Source of the DNA: an uncultured Chloroflexota bacterium | Lineage (GTDB): Bacteria > Chloroflexota > Dehalococcoidia > CAUJGQ01 | Length of the DNA: 13,716 nt | Direction of reading: 5' to 3' | NCBI GenBank assembly: GCA_937879875.1 | Contig: CALFMN010000217.1 | Location: 1 to 13,716, forward strand | Shown: positions 1 to 6,355 of the stretch, piece after piece | How the letters are laid out: each line of letters opens with the position of its first letter | Numbering within the stretch: the stretch's first letter is position 1 | Translations under genes and position numbers: made by a program | The notes under the pieces: model-generated | Database searches by the model: none | Seen by the model: the letters and a program-made list of their open reading frames with translations, nothing else | What the model was told of the DNA's origin: nothing

Positions 1-52
1 CTCCCACGCGTGGCGAGGGTGAGAAGAGGCCTCACGACCAGCCACGGAACGA
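1..52. repeat. Partial copy of a dispersed hairpin repeat
   Basis: The first bases read as the end of a CTCTCCC / GGGAGAG hairpin followed by a GAGGGTGAG tail, and the word GCCACGGAACG follows at 41-51. Hairpin, tail and word recur at 2932-2995 and, degraded, around 11962-12000. In this copy the hairpin comes before the word. It is cut by the window edge, so the unit boundaries cannot be judged. Assignment as a repeat rests only on these shared words. Confidence 0.3.
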
Positions 53-81
53 TGGCTAGACCATTTTTCAGACCCGCCCCA

Positions 82-107
82 GTGGCTGTCGGCCAGCCGA
101 CAGCCAC
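82..107. repeat. Perfect palindrome, 12-bp arms
   Basis: Arms GTGGCTGTCGGC (82-93) and GCCGACAGCCAC (96-107) are perfect reverse complements around a 2-base centre. The core CTGTCGG/CCGACAG is shared with the palindrome at 304-339, which lies between this one and hicA. No T-run follows, so a rho-independent terminator is not the obvious reading. A protein-binding site or an end of a small mobile element is possible. The 108-303 stretch between the palindromes holds no credible gene. It has an 8-bp inverted repeat (CACCGGCA 194-201, TGCCGGTG 240-247) and a GAACG-AAA-CGTTC site at 220-232. Confidence 0.6.
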
Positions 108-303
108 GGTATAGGGAATTGCCCTAATATGCTCACACGGATAAGCTAGGGAGACTCCGTATGAGGCAAGAACCCGGGTGCGGCGACCCCCGCCACCGGC
201 ACCATAGAATAATCGCGGCGAACGAAACGTTCTTTCTTTTGCCGGTGTGGATGCGTTACAGTAGTCGCCAATGTGGATCGGTGGTGGCGTACCATGCGGT
301 TCC

Positions 304-339
304 ATCTAGTGTCTGTCGGCTGTCCGACAGACACTAGAT
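304..339. promoter_or_regulatory. Perfect palindrome with 16-bp arms upstream of hicA; candidate operator
   Basis: ATCTAGTGTCTGTCGG (304-319) and its exact reverse complement (324-339) surround the 4-base centre CTGT. It lies about 50 bases before the hicA start codon and shares the AGTG(G/T)CTGTCGG half-site with the palindrome at 82-107. Two versions of one half-site upstream of a toxin-antitoxin operon suggest operator sites, but no regulator with a DNA-binding domain is visible here. A transcription stop for a gene left of the window is the alternative. The palindrome is certain; its role is inferred. Confidence 0.5.
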
Positions 340-391
340 ATACCTTCTGATATACGCCGACCGGGAGCGGCGGCGAGAATCAGGAGTGTGT

Positions 392-628
392 ATGACTGAG
401 GAAGACATGGCACGCATTGCCCTCAACAACGTGCGCCAGGAGGAGGCCGCCCGGGCCTTCACCCGCGCCGGAGGAGAGGACAAGGGCCAGCGCCGTGGCC
501 ACCTCATCATCAAAATGCCGAACGGGATGCGCCTCTCACTCCCGACCGGCACACTCAGGGAGGGCCTGCTCCGGTCGGAGATCAAAAAGGCGGGACTCAC
601 GCCGGAGCAATTTGAGGAGCTGCTGTGA
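392..628 (+). CDS. hicA: HicA-family mRNA interferase toxin
   Basis: A 78-residue protein with the HicA small-dsRBD-like layout: an N-terminal helix (about 14-28), a G-H strand with the presumed catalytic histidine at H37 in RGHLII, a KMPNG turn, then the typical tail P-x-GTLR...IKKAGLTPEQFEELL. HicA toxins cut mRNA and are neutralised by HicB. The ATG at 392 is chosen over a GTG at 386 because AGGAG (382-386) sits 5 bases before it and would overlap the GTG. The stop overlaps the start of the next gene, which fits the usual hicA-hicB order and translational coupling. The N-terminus is somewhat longer than the minimal ~60-residue HicA. The family call is from motif pattern, with G-x-H present as GH rather than the common GSHH. 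Confidence 0.72.
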   Translation: MTEEDMARIALNNVRQEEAARAFTRAGGEDKGQRRGHLIIKMPNGMRLSLPTGTLREGLLRSEIKKAGLTPEQFEELL

Positions 629-879
629 TGGTCACCGTAGAGAAACCGAAGTACACCGATCGTGTCTTCCACTTCATTGTCCACCGCGCCGAAGAGGGCG
701 GGTTTTGGGGTGAGGTGGTGGAATTGCCCGGTGCGATGAGCCAGGGGAAGACGGAGGAGGAGTTGGAGCGCAATATGCGTGACGCCCTACTCGCTGTCCT
801 GGAATCGTACGCGGAGGACGGCGAAGATCCGCCATTTGAGGACTACGTGCGTACGCAGCAGATGGCCGTGTCTGTCTAG
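628..879 (+). CDS. hicB: HicB-family antitoxin without DNA-binding domain
   Basis: An 83-residue protein carrying the HicB partial-RNase-H-like fold: a strand at about 12-19, EEGGFWGEVVELPGAMSQG at 22-40 (the family hallmark is GG-aa-V-LPG-SQG), then a TEEELERNMRDALLAVLE helix. HicB antitoxins bind and mask HicA. ATG 628 overlaps the hicA TGA by one base; a GTG at 625 is an in-frame alternative. Many HicB proteins carry a C-terminal ribbon-helix-helix or HTH domain for autoregulation. This one ends soon after the fold, with an acidic tail and no such domain, so it belongs to the short class. A strong terminator follows 30 bases later. Confidence 0.78.
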   Translation: MVTVEKPKYTDRVFHFIVHRAEEGGFWGEVVELPGAMSQGKTEEELERNMRDALLAVLESYAEDGEDPPFEDYVRTQQMAVSV

Positions 880-909
880 CCGCGCGCCGATTGGGAAATG
901 ACGACAAAT

Positions 910-935
910 GGGGAGGGCACATTTATGCCCTCCCC
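910..935 (+). terminator. Rho-independent-type terminator after hicAB
   Basis: A perfect 10-bp stem, GGGGAGGGCA (910-919) and TGCCCTCCCC (926-935), encloses a 6-base loop and is followed by GTTTC. The short T-run is weak on the plus strand. On the minus strand the stem is followed by ATTTGTCG, so it may work both ways. It begins 31 bases past the hicB stop. Confidence 0.75.
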
Positions 936-1077
936 GTTTCATGCGCCCCGTCACTTTACTTTTGAAATTGACCCACTACCCGGCGCGGTTGCTGCCGTGC
1001 TGCCGTCCTGTCGTACGATGAAAGCAGCCCCCGGCCGTATGGACTGATCGCGCGGCGGCGGCGCGAGGCGAGGCGGG

Positions 1078-1842
1078 ATGGAGAATCTCTACGCCATTCT
1101 CGGCGTCGAGGCGGCGGCTTCGACGGAGGAGATCCGGGCGGCGTACCGCTCGCTGGCCAAGCGCTTTCATCCCGACCACAACCCGAACGACCAGGCCGCG
1201 GCCCAGCGCATGCAGGAGATCAACGAGGCGTTCGCGATCCTCATCACGCCGGAACGCCGCCGCGCCTACGATGAGGCGTTGGTCGCCGCCGCGCCGGCAA
1301 ACGGCGCCACGCCGGCGCACGGCGCCGGCCGCGGCCAGCGGCCCTACTTCCACGGCAGCAACTGGGGGCTGCACGAAGGCGCAGAAGCGCCGCCGGAGTA
1401 TATCGTGCGCGCCGCGCCGGGCGCCTTCAACCTCGCCGTGATCGAGGCGCAGCGCCCGCCCGCGCGGATCGTCACCCTGCGCAGCGATGCGCCGTTTCCC
1501 GTGCTGCTGCGCGCGGTCTGCTCGCCCTGGCTGGACGTGTCGCTGCCGGAGATCGAGATACCACGCCGCGGCAGCGTCGATCTGACCGTCGCCGTGACGC
1601 TGGCGGCGGCGCGCGATCTGCGCGGCTGGCGCGACGGCGGCGTCTCGTTCACCAGCGACGATCCGCGCGTCTACGCGCCGGATGTGCGCGTGACGACGAT
1701 CTTCATGGCGCAGGGGCCGGTGACGGCGGCGAACGCCCGCCCGCAGGACGAACTGGCCCGCGAGCGGCGCGAGGACGATCTGCGCATGGCAGACGCGCGC
1801 GAGTCGCGCGGCTGGCTGCGGCGGCTGTTTGGCGGGCCGTAG
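1078..1842 (+). CDS. J-domain protein with C-terminal beta-sandwich (BACON/Ig-like) domain
   Basis: 254 residues. Residues 2-66 are a complete J domain (LYAILGVEAAASTEEIRAAY, the HPD triad at 31-33, INEAFAILITPERRRAYD), which stimulates Hsp70 ATPase. A flexible Ala/Gly/His linker (67-90) follows. Residues 108-210 alternate strands ending in a pattern like BACON/Ig-like domains: LRSDAPFPV, SPWLDVSL, VDLTVAV, L-x-G-W-x-x-GGVSF. The tail 221-254 is charged and ends WLRRLFGGP. There is no Gly/Phe region, zinc-finger domain or DnaJ C-terminal domain, so this is a type C J-protein, not DnaJ. No signal peptide or membrane helix is seen, so it is likely cytoplasmic. The start has a weak GAGGCGGG site. 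A poor TTGCTG-19-TACGAT promoter (989-1019) is the only candidate seen. The beta domain may bring a specific client to Hsp70 (inference). Confidence 0.85.
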   Translation: MENLYAILGVEAAASTEEIRAAYRSLAKRFHPDHNPNDQAAAQRMQEINEAFAILITPERRRAYDEALVAAAPANGATPAHGAGRGQRPYFHGSNWGLHEGAEAPPEYIVRAAPGAFNLAVIEAQRPPARIVTLRSDAPFPVLLRAVCSPWLDVSLPEIEIPRRGSVDLTVAVTLAAARDLRGWRDGGVSFTSDDPRVYAPDVRVTTIFMAQGPVTAANARPQDELARERREDDLRMADARESRGWLRRLFGGP

Positions 1843-2035
1843 CGGCGGCGCGGGCAGCCTCCGCGGGGCGCGGTGCAACCGACACTTCGGCCGGCGCGTG
1901 CCAGAAGCGTAGGCTTGAAGACAGCGCCGGCTCCGGCCGCATCATGGGCGGACATGCAACGATTGCGCTCGCGCCGGCGTCCTTTTCCTATGCTGTGGCT
2001 GACAGCGCCCCGCTGACCGGCTCGGAGGCGGAGCC

Positions 2036-2839
2036 ATGAACGGCGGCTCTCTGTTCCTGCGAAGCAACTGGCTGTGGCTGCTGCTCGTCGTGCCGCTGAC
2101 GGGCGCACTGGCCGCGCGGGCAACGGCGGCGGACAGCCGTGCGGCCGACGACGATCCGTCGGGCTGGGCCGCGGCGCTGCAGGCCGCGCCGGTGCTGCCG
2201 GGCATGCAGCCGATCGCCGCTTTTCCTGAATCCTTGCTCCTGCCGCCGCCCTCCGACACCACGTTCGCCGGACTCGCGCCGAGCGGCGCCGGCGCGGCGC
2301 CGGATGCCGCCGGCCGCTGGTCCTATCTGATTACGCTCGACGGCGGTGCGGCCGGCCAGGCGCTGCTCTTCGGCGCGAGCGGCCAAACGGACCGCATGAA
2401 CGCGCCGCTCGCCGGCGAAAGCTGCGACGAAGCCGGCACATACTGTATGAACGGCGCCGGCACCGAGCGCTTCCTTGCGCTCGCGGCGGGCGCGGATTCC
2501 GCCACGGCGGAGCATGGCTTCGACCCCGCCAGCGGCACGGAGCGCTGGACCCTGCGCTGGTACGACCCGGCCGCGGACTCAAGCTACGGCTTCAGCCTGA
2601 TCGGCGCGGCGGCCGCGGGCGTCGGCGCGTCCGGCATCGATCCGGCCAACATCGCGCAGGCGCAAACGCTGGCGGCGGATGCGGCGGGGTTCGTGAGCGT
2701 GAGCCTCGCGCCGGCGGGTTCTGGCGCCGCGCCGCCCGGCTCGCTGCCGTCGCCCGTAGCGCCCGCGGCGCCCCAGCCGTCCGACCGCTGCAGCGCCCCG
2801 GCCCGCATCAAGCCCGCGGCCCAGTGCCCGCCGGCGTAG
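2036..2839 (+). CDS. Secreted or lipid-free exported protein of unknown function
   Basis: 267 residues. The N-terminus is a Sec signal: R9, then a hydrophobic core NWLWLLLVVPLTGALAA (11-27) and a likely cleavage site after RATA (31). The mature part is rich in Ala, Gly, Pro and Ser. A middle region around 90-190 alternates short strands and contains a close Cys pair (GESC...TYC). A Pro/Ser-rich stretch (about 225-250) leads to a C-terminus with two more cysteines, so disulfides outside the membrane are plausible. GGAGG lies 9 to 13 bases before the ATG, and composition is coding-like throughout. I do not recognise a family. It follows the J-protein gene by 193 bases on the same strand, a gap without a clear terminator, so co-transcription is possible. 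Confidence 0.6.
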   Translation: MNGGSLFLRSNWLWLLLVVPLTGALAARATAADSRAADDDPSGWAAALQAAPVLPGMQPIAAFPESLLLPPPSDTTFAGLAPSGAGAAPDAAGRWSYLITLDGGAAGQALLFGASGQTDRMNAPLAGESCDEAGTYCMNGAGTERFLALAAGADSATAEHGFDPASGTERWTLRWYDPAADSSYGFSLIGAAAAGVGASGIDPANIAQAQTLAADAAGFVSVSLAPAGSGAAPPGSLPSPVAPAAPQPSDRCSAPARIKPAAQCPPA

Positions 2840-2956
2840 CCGCCGCCCTGGTCCATCACCAAAGCCCGTGCCCTGCTCTCCCGTCCACACAGATTCGGCA
2901 GACCGTAAGTCAATCAGGTTAACCGCGCCGGCCACGGAACGCCCGGCGCCCGATCG

Positions 2957-2982
2957 CCCCTCTCCCAGGATTGGGAGAGGGG
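2957..2982. repeat. Hairpin repeat between convergent genes; possible terminator
   Basis: CCCCTCTCCC (2957-2966) and GGGAGAGGGG (2973-2982) form a perfect 10-bp stem with a 6-base loop. A G-rich tail AAGGGGGTGAGGGC follows, and the word GCCACGGAACG precedes it at 2931-2942. Short CTCTCCC/GGGAGAG hairpins with a GGTGAGG tail are a common intergenic repeat type in GC-rich bacteria. It sits between the ends of the secreted-protein gene and the minus-strand FMN reductase gene and could stop transcription from both, although no T-run is present. Confidence 0.55.
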
Positions 2983-3009
2983 AAGGGGGTGAGGGCCCGG
3001 CGGCTGCGC

Positions 3010-3555
3010 TTACCGCTGCGGCACCGCGGCCTGACTCTCGCGGAACGCGGCCACGCGGCGCAGGGCACCGAGCAGGTAGGCCTCGAACTTCTCGTCGGCC
3101 AGACGGCCCGTGGACTCGTCGAACGCCGTCTTGACATTACGCACGGGCACGAACGGGCCGATCAGCGCTGCGCCGAGCACGCCGAGGATGTCGCGCAGTT
3201 GGCTGAGCACGATCGCGCCGCCCAGCGCCGAGGAAACCGCGACGAGGCCGACCGGCTTGCCGCTGAACTGCGGCGCGCCGAGATAGTCGATCATGTTCTT
3301 CAGCGTGCCCGGCACGCCCGCGTGCCACTCGGGGCAGACGAAGACGAAGCCGCTGGCGTCGAGACAGCGCTGCGCCAGATCCTGCGCGGCGGCGGTCACG
3401 GTGACGCCGTCGTAGGGCGGCAGCAGATAGTCGCGCGGGTCGATCAGTTCGACGCCGGACGTGATTTCGGCCAAGCGGTCGCGCACGTACTCGGCCACCT
3501 GGAACGAGCGGCGCTCGACGCGAATGCTTCCCGCGATCACCAGCAGCGGTCCCAT
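3010..3555 (-). CDS. NADPH-dependent FMN reductase family protein
   Basis: 181 residues, the usual length for the family, with a flavodoxin-like fold. The N-terminal phosphate-binding loop is GSIRVERRSF (9-18). The mid-protein signature PEWHAGVPGTLKNMIDYL (75-92) matches the family's PE(Y/W)N-x-S-x-PG-x-LKNA-D motif, and SSALGG (108-113) follows. Members reduce FMN, quinones, azo dyes or chromate with NAD(P)H in the cytoplasm; the substrate cannot be read here. The frame is open further upstream, but the start at 3555 is chosen because GGAGG sits 5 bases before it on the minus strand. It lies 47 bases after the stop of the DinB-fold gene, so the two are probably co-transcribed. Confidence 0.88.
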   Translation of the reverse strand: MGPLLVIAGSIRVERRSFQVAEYVRDRLAEITSGVELIDPRDYLLPPYDGVTVTAAAQDLAQRCLDASGFVFVCPEWHAGVPGTLKNMIDYLGAPQFSGKPVGLVAVSSALGGAIVLSQLRDILGVLGAALIGPFVPVRNVKTAFDESTGRLADEKFEAYLLGALRRVAAFRESQAAVPQR

Positions 3556-3560
3556 GCCAG

Positions 3561-3565
3561 CCTCC
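3561..3565 (-). promoter_or_regulatory. Ribosome binding site that fixes the FMN reductase start
   Basis: On the minus strand GGAGG occupies these bases, 5 bases before the ATG at 3555. It overlaps the region just after an upstream in-frame ATG at 3567 and so argues against that longer start. Confidence 0.6.
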
Positions 3566-3602
3566 ATGAGCAATGCCTGCCCGGTGGTGTAACCAGCGGA
3601 GC

Positions 3603-4124
3603 TTAGATCGTCGCTCCTTTGAGGCCGACGAGTCCACGGGCGTATTCGATCTCGCCGAGATGGCGGTAGCCGTGCGTGAGGCACATGCCGCCGAGCGCCT
3701 GCAACAGCGACATCTCACCGACGGGCTTGATCGTGACGCGCTGGTCGGCGGCGGCCGGGTCCAGCCCGGCGAGGTAGGCGTCCGTCGAGGCCCAGACCTG
3801 CGTCATGTAGGTGCGGAAGTCGGGCAGCGAGCTGATCCGGAACGCCGAGGCGTCTTCATCGGACATACCGGTGCCCTGGGCACGCGAGTCGAGGCCGAGG
3901 CGCGCGTCCCAGCCGCCCTCCATCCAGACCGTCGGCCGGCGCTGCACCACGAAGCGGATGATGTTGTCCTCCGTGCGCACGTAGTGCCAGAGGCAAAAAG
4001 CGATCGGCTGCACGCCCGGCCGGGCGACGTGGTGGAGTTGCTCGTCGGTCAGATCTTCGGTGACGTGATCGAGCAGGGTGTGCAGGCCGCGCATCTGGCC
4101 GCGGATGAAGTCGATCGCTTCCAT
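3603..4124 (-). CDS. DinB superfamily protein (DinB_2-like, metal-dependent)
   Basis: 173 residues, the typical size. The fold is a four-helix bundle with a metal-binding histidine triad: H47 in CLWHYVRTEDNI, and H151 and H155 in LTHGYRHLGEIEYARGL near the C-terminus. The first helix reads AIDFIRGQMRGLHTLLDHV. DinB-like bundles include bacillithiol and mycothiol S-transferases and maleylpyruvate isomerases, many of them thiol-dependent detoxification enzymes; which thiol or substrate applies cannot be read. The start has only a weak purine-rich stretch. It is first in a likely two-gene operon with the FMN reductase gene and is divergent from the propeller gene across about 300 bases. Confidence 0.85.
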   Translation of the reverse strand: MEAIDFIRGQMRGLHTLLDHVTEDLTDEQLHHVARPGVQPIAFCLWHYVRTEDNIIRFVVQRRPTVWMEGGWDARLGLDSRAQGTGMSDEDASAFRISSLPDFRTYMTQVWASTDAYLAGLDPAAADQRVTIKPVGEMSLLQALGGMCLTHGYRHLGEIEYARGLVGLKGATI

Positions 4125-4209
4125 ATCGCTTGCACTCGTTCCGCCCCGCGGGGCCGGGGCTTCAGGATTCCCCGCCGCGCACGAACAATACGTCGGCGGG
4201 ATGCATTTC

Positions 4210-4382
4210 CGGACCGAAGCTTACCATAATCCGATGGTCCATTCGCGGCGTCGCTCGCGTACTTCGTTCGGCTGCTCAGGACGGTTCGCAGGGTGAGCGG
4301 GTATGTGTATTGAACGTATGTGACGATCGATACAGATCCACTGTCAACATACTCACAACCCGAGTGTGGACCATTATGTTGA
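4210..4382. promoter_or_regulatory. AT-richer divergent intergenic region with inverted repeats
   Basis: The 4125-4450 stretch between the divergent DinB-fold and propeller genes is clearly less GC-rich than its surroundings and should hold promoters for both. Visible structure: ACCAT (4223-4227) with ATGGT (4234-4238), and TCAACAT (4344-4350) with ATGTTGA (4376-4382). A TTGAAC at 4310-4315 could be a -35, but no good -10 stands at the right distance. On the minus strand TTGTGA-18-TGTATC is another weak candidate. I cannot fix a transcription start. Confidence 0.3.
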
Positions 4383-4450
4383 GGCGCCTCGTTACTATCA
4401 TCAGAGTAATAGGCGCGAACCGAGACGACGAGATGGGGGACGCCGCCATC

Positions 4451-5497
4451 ATGCAGGGCGCAAGGCAGCAACAGCGCGGCGGCCGGCCAGCGATGCTGGC
4501 GGTGGTGCTGTGCCTCGCGCTCGCCGCGTTCGCACCGACGCCTCGCGCTCACGCCGCCTCCAGCGCCGGCTCGATCGTCTTTACCGCTAACGACGGCATC
4601 TATGTCGTCGCAGGCGACGGCGGCGTGCCGCGGCGTATCTGGGCTGCACCCGCCGGCACAAGCGGCGCCGAGCCGCGCTGGTCGCCGAACGGCGATCGGA
4701 TCGGCTTCGTCGGGCCGGACGGCAACGTCTGGGTGATGAATGCCGATGGCACGAACGCGCACGCGATCACCACGCAGGCCGTCGCCGCGGCGGACTGCGG
4801 AGAGGATGGCTGTACGACGCCGGGTGTCGTGGCCGATACGCCGCGCTGGTCGCCCGACGGCGCTTCCGTCTCGTACCGATTGGTGACGAACCTGGCAGGC
4901 GCGTCGATCTGGATTGCCGGCGCCGATGGCGCCTCCGCGCCGCGTCAGGTTGCCTCCGCGAACGACCTGTGCTTGTTTAACGAGGGTTGGTCGCCGGCTG
5001 GAAAGCCGTTGTTCAGCCGCTGCGCCGGCGCCGCCGGGCCGAGCAACGCCTCGTATGCCGGCGCCGGCGGCTCGCCGCAGCCGTTCGTGGCCGGCTCGCA
5101 GCTCGCCTTCTCCACCGATGGCACGCGGCTGGCGTTTTCGAGCCAGGCGATGCAGAACGGCACGATCACGGTGTCGCTGTTCGTCGCCAACGCCGACGGC
5201 AGCGCGGCGCAGTTCGTGGCCGCGGACGGGCAGAATCCGCTGTGGTCGGCGAGCGGCCTGCTTGCCTATCGCGTCGGCGAGAGCAACGGCTGGTCGATTC
5301 ACGTCTTCGACCCGGCTTCGGGTAAGGACGCCGACCTGGGCAGCGGCGTTGTGCAGGCCTGGTCGCCTGACGGCTCCTGGCTGCTCTTCAGCACCACGGG
5401 CGACAGCGGCGGCACGCTCTGGCGCATGCGCGCCGACGGCAGCGCCAGGCAGCAGATCGCGGCCGGCACCTCCGCCGACTGGACTCACTCAAGCTGA
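4451..5497 (+). CDS. Exported TolB-like beta-propeller (PD40 repeat) protein
   Basis: 348 residues. The signal peptide has a basic N-part (GARQQQRGGRP), a core LAVVLCLALAAF (16-27) and a cleavage site after RAHA (35). The rest is a run of PD40/WD40-like blades with the WSPDG turn: PRWSPNGDRIGF (75), VWVMNADG (93), PRWSPDG (131), IWIAGADG (153), LAFSTDGTRLAFS (218), LFVANADG (243), AWSPDGSWLLFS (303) and LWRMRADG (323). That is about six blades. TolB-type propellers bind partners at the cell envelope; no Pal or Tol gene is nearby, so TolB itself is not claimed. GGGGGA about 10 bases upstream favours this ATG. In-frame ATGs at 4433 and 4376 are alternatives. Confidence 0.82.
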   Translation: MQGARQQQRGGRPAMLAVVLCLALAAFAPTPRAHAASSAGSIVFTANDGIYVVAGDGGVPRRIWAAPAGTSGAEPRWSPNGDRIGFVGPDGNVWVMNADGTNAHAITTQAVAAADCGEDGCTTPGVVADTPRWSPDGASVSYRLVTNLAGASIWIAGADGASAPRQVASANDLCLFNEGWSPAGKPLFSRCAGAAGPSNASYAGAGGSPQPFVAGSQLAFSTDGTRLAFSSQAMQNGTITVSLFVANADGSAAQFVAADGQNPLWSASGLLAYRVGESNGWSIHVFDPASGKDADLGSGVVQAWSPDGSWLLFSTTGDSGGTLWRMRADGSARQQIAAGTSADWTHSS

Positions 5498-5544
5498 AGA
5501 GCCGTTCAAGACCCGGCGCTATGGCCAGTTGCAGGCACGAGTAA

Positions 5545-5706
5545 GCCACTGCTTCAGAGAAACGCCGGGCAACGGGCGAGCCGTGGCTGTCCGCCGAGCC
5601 GTCCACGCAGCGTGGCGGCCGACCGTACATCAGCAACTGGCCGTCGCTGACCGGCATGCTCTGGGAGTTTCGCCGCCAGAATTGGGCCGCGCGTGACCGG
5701 GAGTGA
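5545..5706 (+). pseudogene. Coding-like remnant of an unknown gene
   Basis: From 5569 to the TGA at 5704-5706 one frame reads as ordinary protein with high third-position GC, including RGGRPYISNWPSLTG and MLWEFRRQNWAARDRE. There is no ATG except one deep inside the segment, a stop lies just upstream at 5542-5544, and no ribosome binding site is seen. It looks like the 3' end of a gene whose front is gone. I do not recognise the family. The rest of the 370-base gap between the propeller gene and the small gene at 5868 shows nothing else except a short CCCCC/GGGGG hairpin (5829-5847). Confidence 0.3.
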
Positions 5707-5867
5707 GCGGGTGTCCCCGGCGGCCGCGCCGACCCTGCTCGTCCCTGTGTCCAGCTTCACAGCATCTCCGTAGCTCGGCCCACAGCCACGGCCATCGCTC
5801 CGCCTGCGCTGCTCCGTACCCTCAGTGACCCCCACATGTTCAGGGGGAATAGGAGAGGAGCAAAGCG

Positions 5868-6062
5868 ATGGACACAAAGCAGAGCGAACCACAGTGCGGC
5901 GTGCGCAGCGAGGATGAGGTGCAGGGCTACCAGGATCTGGTCATTGGGAAGGTCATCATGCCCCTGATCAGCCGCTTCCAGGCTGCACGCATGGGTACCG
6001 GCGACATCCCGATGGACCCACCCACGGGCACGAAGCAAGTCACGCCCCAGAAGACGGTCTAG
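5868..6062 (+). CDS. Small protein of unknown function
   Basis: 64 residues with an excellent ribosome binding site (AGGAGAGGAG, 5851-5860, 7 bases before the ATG). The protein is soluble-looking: an acidic, Gln-rich N-part with one Cys (QCGVRSEDEVQ), a central amphipathic stretch (YQDLVIGKVIMPLISRFQAAR) and a Pro/Thr/Lys-rich tail (IPMDPPTGTKQVTPQKTV). There is no signal peptide or membrane helix. A 10-bp GC hairpin follows the stop. I do not recognise it. Composition, start signal and downstream hairpin together make a real gene likely. Confidence 0.55.
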   Translation: MDTKQSEPQCGVRSEDEVQGYQDLVIGKVIMPLISRFQAARMGTGDIPMDPPTGTKQVTPQKTV

Positions 6063-6072
6063 GCGATGCAGC

Positions 6073-6101
6073 GCCGCCTCCGGCGCGGGTTCGGAGGCGG
6101 C
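6073..6101 (+). terminator. GC hairpin after the small gene
   Basis: GCCGCCTCCG (6073-6082) and CGGAGGCGGC (6092-6101) make a perfect 10-bp stem with a 9-base loop, 11 bases past the stop codon. No T-run follows, so it is a terminator-like hairpin rather than a classical intrinsic terminator. From here to 6355 no other gene is seen. Confidence 0.5.
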
Positions 6102-6288
6102 AGCTATGCACTGGACAGCGCACGACTGCCAGAGCTATCCGGCTGTCCGCCGTTGATCTCTATCGGTCTCTACCACGGGCAGCGCGTCCTCCGAACCCCG
6201 GCCGTGTGAGCAGACAACGCTCGTCGCAGGTGCGGCCGTCCACTGGCTCCCCAGCCCGCATCCCGTCGGCTAGCTGCGATCGTATCCA

Positions 6289-6306
6289 TAGTGAGCATGC
6301 TCGCTA
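6289..6306. promoter_or_regulatory. 18-bp near-perfect palindrome, candidate operator
   Basis: TAGTGAGCA and TGCTCGCTA mirror each other with one mismatched pair; the inner GAGCATGCTC is perfect. It lies 50 bases before the start of the three-repeat secreted protein gene, where a repressor or activator site would be expected. No clear -35/-10 pair was found beside it, so the role is a guess. Confidence 0.35.
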
Positions 6307-6355
6307 GCAGACATATCGCCATCGCACGAGAGCGATTGCAAACGTAGGAGGCACC

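Noticed and set aside
220..232. LexA-type box GAAC...GTTC
   Set aside because: The spacer is five bases instead of four and no SOS-type gene follows.
146..334. 62-codon minus-strand frame before hicA
   Set aside because: Its start lies inside the 304-339 palindrome, there is no ribosome binding site, and the composition is not protein-like.
4049..5488. 479-codon minus-strand frame across the propeller gene
   Set aside because: The plus frame has a signal peptide and regular WSPDG blades; the minus frame has none of these and an Arg/Ala-rich composition typical of a shadow.
5868..6062. RiPP precursor peptide
   Set aside because: The small protein has one Cys, no core-like tail, and no modification enzyme or transporter nearby.
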